From Ferrimonas sp048263965 (GTDB taxonomy: Bacteria; Pseudomonadota; Gammaproteobacteria; Enterobacterales; Shewanellaceae), in the NCBI RefSeq assembly GCF_048263965.1, contig NZ_JBLXDO010000010.1:62001-126000 (forward strand): a stretch of DNA of 64,000 bases, in the 5' to 3' direction. Every line of letters starts with the position of its first letter. The first letter of the stretch is position 1. The notes beneath the pieces were generated by a model. The model saw only the letters and a program-made list of their open reading frames with translations, was not told the origin of the DNA and ran no database searches. Shown here one piece after another: positions 58,583 through 64,000 of this stretch. The position numbers and the translations under genes were made by a program.

Positions 58583-58660
58583 CTACTTGGAAATCGATGC
58601 GCCTTCCAGGGTGGCGATGGCACTCATCACCTCCAGGCCGCTCATGGAATTCGTTGACAT
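58583..58660 (-). CDS. Possible 25-codon leader ORF
   Basis: The frame MSTNSMSGLEVMSAIATLEG... (25 residues) begins with ATG at 58660, with AAGGA six bases before it, and ends with TAG 30 bp before the unknown gene. The strong ribosome site is the only evidence, with the placement. It could be a small protein, a leader or chance. Confidence 0.35.
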   Translation of the reverse strand: MSTNSMSGLEVMSAIATLEGASISK

Positions 58661-58772
58661 TACTGGTCCTTGTCTGCTCTGCCTAATCCTCAGGCAACAA
58701 CTCACTCATTCACCATGCCTTTATCACGACACCTCTGGCAAGCCGTCTGGCCACCTGCTGTGGCATTACTCC

Positions 58773-58804
58773 AAAAAAAAACGGCAGCCCAGGGCTGCCG
58801 TTTT
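58773..58804. terminator. Terminator of pgm (bidirectional)
   Basis: AACGGCAGCCC-AG-GGCTGCCGTT with nine A on the left (T-run on the minus strand) and TTTT on the right. It lies 18 bp after the pgm stop. Confidence 0.9.
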
Positions 58805-58819
58805 CTGCATCGCTGTGCC

Positions 58820-60463
58820 TTACTTGGCGGCGAACACACTGTCCACCAAAGCCTTGGCATCCTCAATCAGCTCAGCCAGGTGGGCTTCACTCTTGAGGCT
58901 CTCGGCGTAGATCTTGTAGATCGCCTCGGTGCCGGAAGGGCGAGCAGCAAACCAGCCATTCTCCGTGGTCACCTTGAGGCCGCCGATGGCCGCGCCGTTG
59001 CCGGGGGCCTGGGTCAGCTTCGCGGTGATCGCCTCGCCAGCCAGGGTGTCGGACTTGACCATTTCGGGGTCCATCGCCTTCAGCAGCGCCTTCTGTTCAT
59101 CGTTGGCCGGGGCATCGATGCGGCTGTAGAACGCCTGACCAAACTTCTGCTCCAGGCGACGGTAGTGCTCGGCAGGCGACTCGCCGGTTACCGCCAGGAT
59201 CTCCGCCGCCAGCAGGCCCAGGATGAAACCATCCTTGTCCGTGGAGAAGGCGTTTCCAGCCCTGTCCAGGAAGCTGGCCCCGGCGCTCTCTTCGCCGCCA
59301 AAGGCCAGGTCGCCGCCATGGAGGCCACTGACGAACCATTTGAAGCCCACAGGCACTTCGTTCAACACCCGGCCATGATCCGCCACCACCTTATCGATGA
59401 TGGCACTGGACACCAGGGTCTTACCCACTGGCAGGTCGCTGCGCCAGTTGGGGCGATGACCCAGCAGGTAATCGATGGCCACCGCCAGATAATGATTTGG
59501 ATTCATCAGGCCACCATCGCGACAGACGATGCCGTGGCGGTCGAAGTCGGGATCATTGCCGATGCTGATGTCGAACTGGTCTTTAATCTTCAGCAGGTTG
59601 GCCATGGCATAAGGGGAGGAGCAATCCATGCGGATCTTGCCATCCTTATCCAGAGGCATGAAGGCAAACGCCGGGTCCACCACGGGATTGGCCACATCAA
59701 TATTCAGGCCATAACGCTCGGCGATGCGAGGCCAGGTGTGGATGCCGGAGCCGCCCATGGGGTCGACACCAATCTTCAGGCCCACCTTGCGGATCGCCTC
59801 GAAATCGATCACCTCGGCCAGGTGCTCCACATAGGTGCCAATCATGTCCACCTGCTCCACCAGGCCGGTGGCCATGGCCACATCCAGGGTCACCTGACGC
59901 ACGCCCTGCAGGCCGTCACTCAGATAGGCATTGGCACGATTGGCGATGTAGCCGGTGGCGTCGGTATCCGCCGGACCACCATGGGGTGGGTTGTACTTGA
60001 TGCCCCCGTCCTGTGGCGGGTTGTGAGAGGGCGTCAGAATCAGGCCGTCGGCCAGTTCACCGCCCTGGCGGTTATGGTCCAGGATGGCGTGGGACACCAC
60101 CGGGGTGGCCACAAAGCCACGCTCCAGCTGAACTCGAACCGTCACGCCATTGGCGGCCAGCACCTGCAGCACAGAGGCAAAGGCGGGCTGGCTCAGGCCA
60201 TGGGTGTCAAAACCCAGGTAGAGGGGACCGGTAAATCCCTGCTCACTGCGGTAGTCCACCACCGCCTGGGTAATGGCCAGGATATGCTGCTCGTTAAAGG
60301 AGCGATTGAGGGCACAGCCACGATGACCCGAGGTCCCGAAGCTGACCTGCTCGGCGCCCTGGTTAGGGTTGGGCTTTAGGGTGTAATAACTGCTGATGAG
60401 ATGGCTGACGTCGGTAACATCAGCCGGGCCGGCAACAGTGCCGGCCCGGGAATGGATTGCCAT
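58820..60463 (-). CDS. pgm: Phosphoglucomutase (alpha-D-glucose phosphate-specific)
   Basis: Pgm (547 residues) interconverts glucose-1-phosphate and glucose-6-phosphate. The active serine is in VSFGTSGHRGCALNRSF; metal binding is in ISIGNDPDFDRHGIVC, and sugar recognition in FGGEESAGASFLDR. The N-terminus MAIHSRAGTVAGPADV closely resembles E. coli Pgm (MAIHNRAG), which fixes the start at 60463 rather than an upstream codon; AGGA lies 8 bases before. It follows seqA, as in E. coli. Confidence 0.96.
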   Translation of the reverse strand: MAIHSRAGTVAGPADVTDVSHLISSYYTLKPNPNQGAEQVSFGTSGHRGCALNRSFNEQHILAITQAVVDYRSEQGFTGPLYLGFDTHGLSQPAFASVLQVLAANGVTVRVQLERGFVATPVVSHAILDHNRQGGELADGLILTPSHNPPQDGGIKYNPPHGGPADTDATGYIANRANAYLSDGLQGVRQVTLDVAMATGLVEQVDMIGTYVEHLAEVIDFEAIRKVGLKIGVDPMGGSGIHTWPRIAERYGLNIDVANPVVDPAFAFMPLDKDGKIRMDCSSPYAMANLLKIKDQFDISIGNDPDFDRHGIVCRDGGLMNPNHYLAVAIDYLLGHRPNWRSDLPVGKTLVSSAIIDKVVADHGRVLNEVPVGFKWFVSGLHGGDLAFGGEESAGASFLDRAGNAFSTDKDGFILGLLAAEILAVTGESPAEHYRRLEQKFGQAFYSRIDAPANDEQKALLKAMDPEMVKSDTLAGEAITAKLTQAPGNGAAIGGLKVTTENGWFAARPSGTEAIYKIYAESLKSEAHLAELIEDAKALVDSVFAAK

Positions 60464-60515
60464 AAATTGTCCTACTAAGTGGCTTCCGTGCGTCGGAGTA
60501 GTAAAGGTAGCGGCC

Positions 60516-61079
60516 TCAGATTCGGGCCGCAATATCCTTGGCTACGTCCACTGGGCAGCCCAGAGACTCGGCAGCAGAGCTCAGCAGGGAGCGCTTCTTG
60601 CCGGTGTTGTTGTTGGTGGTCACCCAGTACTGGCTGTCGCCAATCTGCTTGGGGTTGGCACTCTTACTGGCGGAGAGCAACTCGTCTTTGCTGGTGGCAA
60701 AGTAGAGGCGGTCACGACCGCGAATCTCCAGTACGGAGGAAAAGGCTTCTGGCTGCTGACGATAGAGGGCGTCCAGCAGATACAGGAAGCGACCAACGGC
60801 GCCCTTCTGCTTCTCCAGCAGGGCATCGTCCAACAGTTCATTGAACTGGCCGGCCTCGGCCACTCGGGAACGAACTTCCACCTGCGCCTTGGGCGCTTCA
60901 ACGACGGCTTCACCGGACTCCAGTCCGGGCTGGCTTACATGCTTGGGCTTAGGGGCTTCTGCCGCGGTACCGGGCAGGTCCAAAAGACGGCGCAAGATGT
61001 CAGAAGCACTCTCGCCGATACGCTGAGTGTTGCTGGCAATATGACTGTAAAGTTCGTCGTCGATTTCGATGTATTTCAT
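60516..61079 (-). CDS. seqA: Replication-initiation negative regulator SeqA
   Basis: SeqA (187 residues) binds hemimethylated GATC to hold back new initiation at oriC. The oligomerisation domain MKYIEIDDELYSHIASNTQRIGESASDILRRLL is at the N-terminus, and the DNA-binding domain at the end has RDRLYFATSKDELL, YWVTTNNNTGKKRSLL. Length matches (E. coli 181). It is 52 bp upstream of pgm, forming the known seqA-pgm unit. Confidence 0.97.
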   Translation of the reverse strand: MKYIEIDDELYSHIASNTQRIGESASDILRRLLDLPGTAAEAPKPKHVSQPGLESGEAVVEAPKAQVEVRSRVAEAGQFNELLDDALLEKQKGAVGRFLYLLDALYRQQPEAFSSVLEIRGRDRLYFATSKDELLSASKSANPKQIGDSQYWVTTNNNTGKKRSLLSSAAESLGCPVDVAKDIAARI

Positions 61080-61460
61080 GGGCTTTCCAATCGCCGGGGT
61101 TCAAGTCGTCACGCATTATAAACACACCTGGGGAGATCAGACCAAGCCACCGATTGCTTTTTGCCGTTGCCATCCGCACAATTTGCGCCATCAAACTTTA
61201 GGGCATGTAGATCTTTACTGAATACTTTTGCGCCAGCACCTGGCCTCTGTGACATCAATAAGATCGAAGTTTGCCCTGAACTGGGTTGCCTCCAAGCGGA
61301 TTGGAGCGCCCTACGGGGCTGGCCTGACGACAACCACTCTGCGTTGTTCGATATTGACGTAGAGCAACTATGCCTGCAATCGAACGCCTTAATTGGTTGC
61401 CGTCATTCTCAGCCAAAAGTTCACCATCAAAGATCAACACACCCTAGGAATCAGGATGTC
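61080..61460. other. Divergent region between seqA and ybfF
   Basis: This 381-bp stretch has no gene. A TATAAT box (complement of 61115-61120) lies 36 bp upstream of seqA and may be its -10 element, though the -35 is poor. The frame running into ybfF from the left is not supported by a ribosome site. Confidence 0.4.
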
Positions 61461-62237
61461 ATGTTGAATTTTATTGACCAGGGCAGCGGGCCGGCGGTGG
61501 TATTGGTCCACGGTTTATTCGGCAGCGCAGACAACCTGGGGCGCCTGGGCCAGGCCCTGTTGGAGCGCCATTGGCGGGTGATCCGGGTGGATCTGCCCAA
61601 CCACGGCGACTCCCCAAAGGGCCAGTCCATGGTGCTGACCGATATGGCCGGCGAACTGGAGTCCCTTCGCCAGCAACTGGGGCTGGAGCAGTGGGCTCTG
61701 GTGGGCCACTCCTTAGGTGGCAAGGTCGCCATGACCTATGCCCAGAGCCATCCGCAGCGGGTATTGGCCCTGGCGGTGGCGGACATCGCCCCCAATGGCT
61801 ATCGCACCAACCGCCACCAGAGCATTCTGGCCACCCTGACCCAGCTGGAGAATCAGCCCGGCCTGACCCGGAAGATGGCTCAGCAAGCCTTTATGGAAGC
61901 AGGCATCGAAACCGGCACCACCGCGTTTCTGATGAAGAGTCTGAAACCGGAGAAACAGGGCAGTTACGACTGGCAGCTGGATATCAGCGCCATCGTTCAC
62001 TACTACCCGGAGATCATCGGCCCTGTGCCTGAGCTGCCGCCCTTCTCCGGCCCGGTGCTGTTTTTGAAAGGTGAGCTGTCGGAATACCTGTTGCCGGAGC
62101 ATCGCGAAGAGATCGTTCGCCGCTTCCCCGCCTCCAAGGCGCGGGTGATTACCGGCACCGGCCACTGGCTGCATGCAGAAAAGCCGGAGCAGTTTAACCG
62201 TCATGTGGCGGATTTCCTCGCGCCACACATGAACTAG
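61461..62237 (+). CDS. ybfF: Alpha/beta-hydrolase YbfF
   Basis: A 258-residue acyl-CoA thioesterase/esterase-like hydrolase. Motifs: VVLVHGLFGSADNLG (oxyanion hole), VGHSLGGKVAMTYA with nucleophilic Ser, and the C-terminal GTGHWLHAEKPEQF with catalytic His. I start at ATG 61461 (MLNFIDQGSG), preceded by AGGA; the frame upstream is open but unlikely. Location next to seqA and fldA matches E. coli ybfF. Confidence 0.92.
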   Translation: MLNFIDQGSGPAVVLVHGLFGSADNLGRLGQALLERHWRVIRVDLPNHGDSPKGQSMVLTDMAGELESLRQQLGLEQWALVGHSLGGKVAMTYAQSHPQRVLALAVADIAPNGYRTNRHQSILATLTQLENQPGLTRKMAQQAFMEAGIETGTTAFLMKSLKPEKQGSYDWQLDISAIVHYYPEIIGPVPELPPFSGPVLFLKGELSEYLLPEHREEIVRRFPASKARVITGTGHWLHAEKPEQFNRHVADFLAPHMN

Positions 62238-62336
62238 AGGGCGTTGGCTGCTGTGCTAATCCACACAGGAAAGGCGTTCTAACGCCAATGTGGTTGTGCT
62301 ATAGTAGCCCGCCGGTTTCGCCAGGATGGTAAATAG

Positions 62337-62558
62337 ATGTTAGTCAGTGATGTAGCACAGCTCGAAGCAGTAGGATTGAACCTCTTTTTTGCAGCAGTGT
62401 TTTTCCTGATAGGAATGTCGATCCGGGACGTATTAAATCGAGGCGATGTACCTGCGTTTGGTCGCTACATCGTCTGGTTGGTTCTCTTTCTCGGCTGTGC
62501 CGGCTTCATCGCCAAAGGCATTATTCAGCTGGTGTGGGAAGGGAGCGGAGTAGGTTGA
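62337..62558 (+). CDS. DUF2788 small membrane protein
   Basis: A 73-residue protein with two membrane helices (residues 13-30 and 45-65), separated by the RDVLNRGDVPAFGRY loop. This gene sits between ybfF and ybfE in related Gammaproteobacteria. The function is unknown. It begins with ATG 62337. Confidence 0.85.
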   Translation: MLVSDVAQLEAVGLNLFFAAVFFLIGMSIRDVLNRGDVPAFGRYIVWLVLFLGCAGFIAKGIIQLVWEGSGVG

Positions 62559-62571
62559 GCAGCGACTTTGC

Positions 62572-62862
62572 ATGGCAGTAGAAAAGACCGATAGAACCAC
62601 CATGGATCTGTTCGCCACCGAAAGGCGACGCGGCAGACCCAAAACCAACCCCTTGCCTCGTAAAGAGCAACTGCGCGTCAACAAGCGAAATCAGATTCAG
62701 CGAGACCGTTCTCAGGGGTTGAAACGTATTGAACTAAAAGTGTCGGATGCACTCTATAATGCGTTGAATGAGCAGGCGATGACCGACAACGTCAGCCGCA
62801 GTCAACTGATTGAGTCCATCCTACTCGAACAGTTTCAACAAGTTGGTAAGGCCCAGGATTAA
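62572..62862 (+). CDS. ybfE: LexA-regulated protein YbfE
   Basis: A 96-residue basic protein whose start MAVEKTDRTTMDLFATERRRGRPKTNPL resembles E. coli YbfE, with a probable ribbon-helix-helix C-terminus (IELKVSDALYNALNEQAMTDNVSRSQLIESILL). YbfE is known to be LexA-regulated in E. coli; I see no clear LexA box immediately upstream here. It follows DUF2788 after 13 bp. Confidence 0.9.
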   Translation: MAVEKTDRTTMDLFATERRRGRPKTNPLPRKEQLRVNKRNQIQRDRSQGLKRIELKVSDALYNALNEQAMTDNVSRSQLIESILLEQFQQVGKAQD

Positions 62863-62899
62863 CTCCTGGCCTAAGTCAGTGAAAAAGATAGGTAGATAA

Positions 62900-63421
62900 A
62901 TGGCAAGTGTAGGTCTGTTTTTTGGCAGTGACACCGGCAACACCGAAGCCGTGGCCAAGATGATCCAGAAGAAGCTGGGCGGAATGTGCGACGTTAAAGA
63001 CATCGCCAAGAGCACCAAGGAAGAGATTGATGAGTTCAGCCTACTGCTGTTCGGCATCCCCACCTGGTACTACGGTGAAGCCCAGTGCGACTGGGATGAT
63101 TTCTTCCCCGAGCTGGAGCAGATCGACTTCAACGACAAGCTGGTAGCCATCTTCGGCTGCGGCGATCAGGAAGACTACGCCGAGTACTTCCTGGATGCCA
63201 TGGGCATGGTGGGCGACATCGTTCGTGACCGTGGCGGCATCATCGTTGGTCACACCTCTACTGAAGGCTACGAGTTCGAAGCCTCCAAGGCCCTGGTGGA
63301 CGACAACACCTTTATCGGCCTGGGCATCGACGAAGACCGTCAGCCCGAGCTGACCGAAGCCCGTGTTGACGCCTGGGTGAAGCAGATCTTCGAAGAGATG
63401 TGCCTGGCCGAGCTGGCTTAA
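62900..63421 (+). CDS. fldA: Flavodoxin FldA
   Basis: FldA (173 residues) is an FMN electron carrier. The FMN phosphate loop is GLFFGSDTGNTEAVAKMI, the next loop is FGIPTWYYGEAQCDWDDF (Trp57-type), and the isoalloxazine loop has FGCGDQEDYAEYFLDAMG. Length is normal for long-chain flavodoxin. A strong terminator follows. Confidence 0.97.
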   Translation: MASVGLFFGSDTGNTEAVAKMIQKKLGGMCDVKDIAKSTKEEIDEFSLLLFGIPTWYYGEAQCDWDDFFPELEQIDFNDKLVAIFGCGDQEDYAEYFLDAMGMVGDIVRDRGGIIVGHTSTEGYEFEASKALVDDNTFIGLGIDEDRQPELTEARVDAWVKQIFEEMCLAELA

Positions 63422-63440
63422 GCCTTAAAAGCTTTAAAAA

Positions 63441-63466
63441 AACGGACCCAACTGGGTCCGTTTTTT
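63441..63466. terminator. Bidirectional terminator after fldA
   Basis: AACGGACCCA-AC-TGGGTCCGTT with a run of A before it and six T after. It can also end the minus-strand gene to its right. Confidence 0.92.
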
Positions 63467-63490
63467 ATTGCTCCAACAGGAACCAAAGGC

Positions 63491-64000
63491 CTAAAGCCGC
63501 TCTATGGTCAGGGTCAGTCCGTCCAGCTTGCTGAGCTGCGCATTGGGTACCCCTTCAATCAGCAGCTCATTGGCGCGCCTGTCGCCATACTGCTTGCCGC
63601 TCTGCTTATCGGAAAACAGGATACGATAGCGATCCTTCCCGCCAGCACGACAACTCACATGGCAGTCCAGGCCGGAGGTCAGGTAGAGCCGACCCTCCTG
63701 CTTGCCAATTCTGGCGCGTACCCCAATGGGGTTGTCCAGCAGAAACTGATAAGCCCGTTCAGACAGCGGGTGCTTCTGGTTGTTCAGCTTGTTGGCAAAC
63801 TGGACCACCTCGATGCCCGGCAACTTGGGACCGAAACGGCCGTTTATCTCAATGGCGCCGGAACTCAGCGGACGGCGCCGATAATCATGAAAGTGGCGGT
63901 TCAGCTCGGCCACAATCCTGTGTTCAGGCAGCTGCCAATGCAGAGGAATATAGAGGTTGGAGTGGCCGGCGTCGGCAGGCTCAACCCGAAGCTCACCCAC
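63491..64000 (-). CDS. Unknown protein, C-terminal part
   Basis: A frame of 169 codons runs to the right edge; GTG at 64000 may be internal, so the protein is probably longer. I do not recognise it. It is basic and includes HWQLPEHRIVAELNRHFHDYRRRPL and GLDCHVSCRAGGKDRYRILFSDKQ. No signal or membrane helix is visible in this part. It shares the fldA terminator. Confidence 0.7.
   Translation of the reverse strand: MGELRVEPADAGHSNLYIPLHWQLPEHRIVAELNRHFHDYRRRPLSSGAIEINGRFGPKLPGIEVVQFANKLNNQKHPLSERAYQFLLDNPIGVRARIGKQEGRLYLTSGLDCHVSCRAGGKDRYRILFSDKQSGKQYGDRRANELLIEGVPNAQLSKLDGLTLTIERL

Noticed and set aside
58670..60379. 569-codon plus-strand frame opposite pgm
   Set aside because: Antisense shadow; pgm is unmistakable on the other strand.
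1..64000. Insertion sequences, prophage genes or CRISPR arrays
   Set aside because: I saw no transposase, integrase or phage structural gene and no regularly spaced direct repeats.

Overview
The window looks like chromosomal DNA of a marine gammaproteobacterium of the Shewanella/Ferrimonas type; Ferrimonas is my best guess. Three things point there: a complete second-type (lateral, Laf/Flag-2) flagellar gene block, a cluster of multihaem c-type cytochrome lipoproteins, and gammaproteobacterial housekeeping synteny (seqA-pgm, ybfF-DUF2788-ybfE-fldA). Most of the DNA is GC-rich, while the cytochrome and regulator region is visibly AT-richer. No organism name can be proved from the sequence alone.

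Layout. Positions 1-26.9 kb hold the lateral flagellar cluster. The start of fliD is at the left edge. It is followed by a small membrane protein gene, an unassigned 339-residue gene in the place of lafW, and the minus-strand operon flgBCDEFGHIJKL. The plus-strand flgA-flgM-flgN set diverges from flgB. Next comes the minus-strand operon motY-lafK-fliEFGHIJ, and finally the divergent export operon fliMNPQR-flhB-flhA. Two sigma-54-like promoters (before fliD and flgB) fit control by the sigma-54 activator LafK. No flagellin or lateral motor stator gene lies inside the window.

Positions 26.9-33.3 kb hold a Nudix hydrolase and a convergent fatty-acid beta-oxidation operon: thiolase, FadB/J-like bifunctional enzyme, long-chain-type acyl-CoA dehydrogenase and CaiB-type CoA transferase. 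Positions 33.5-47.0 kb are the most unusual part. They contain four multihaem cytochrome lipoproteins in two paralogous pairs (two tetrahaem, two octahaem), two paralogous TetR regulators with a conserved CxxC, a LuxR-type regulator and an AraC-type regulator. Three copies of a near-perfect 15-bp palindrome (TGGAGA-N3-TCTCCA) sit upstream of these genes, and two CRP-like sites are also present. I read this as a self-contained regulon for extracellular or outer-membrane electron transfer.

Positions 47-64 kb hold an FKBP isomerase, a methyltransferase, an intact tRNA-Ser(GGA) with decayed tRNA-Ser copies beside it, a CHAD protein, a type IV prepilin-like protein and nadA. These are followed by the branched-chain 2-oxoacid dehydrogenase operon (E1alpha, E1beta, E2), astE, and msrA behind tandem MetJ-like boxes. 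A GNAT acetyltransferase, an unknown gene with a possible 25-codon leader ORF, seqA-pgm, and the ybfF/DUF2788/ybfE/fldA group complete the stretch. An unknown partial gene runs off the right edge.
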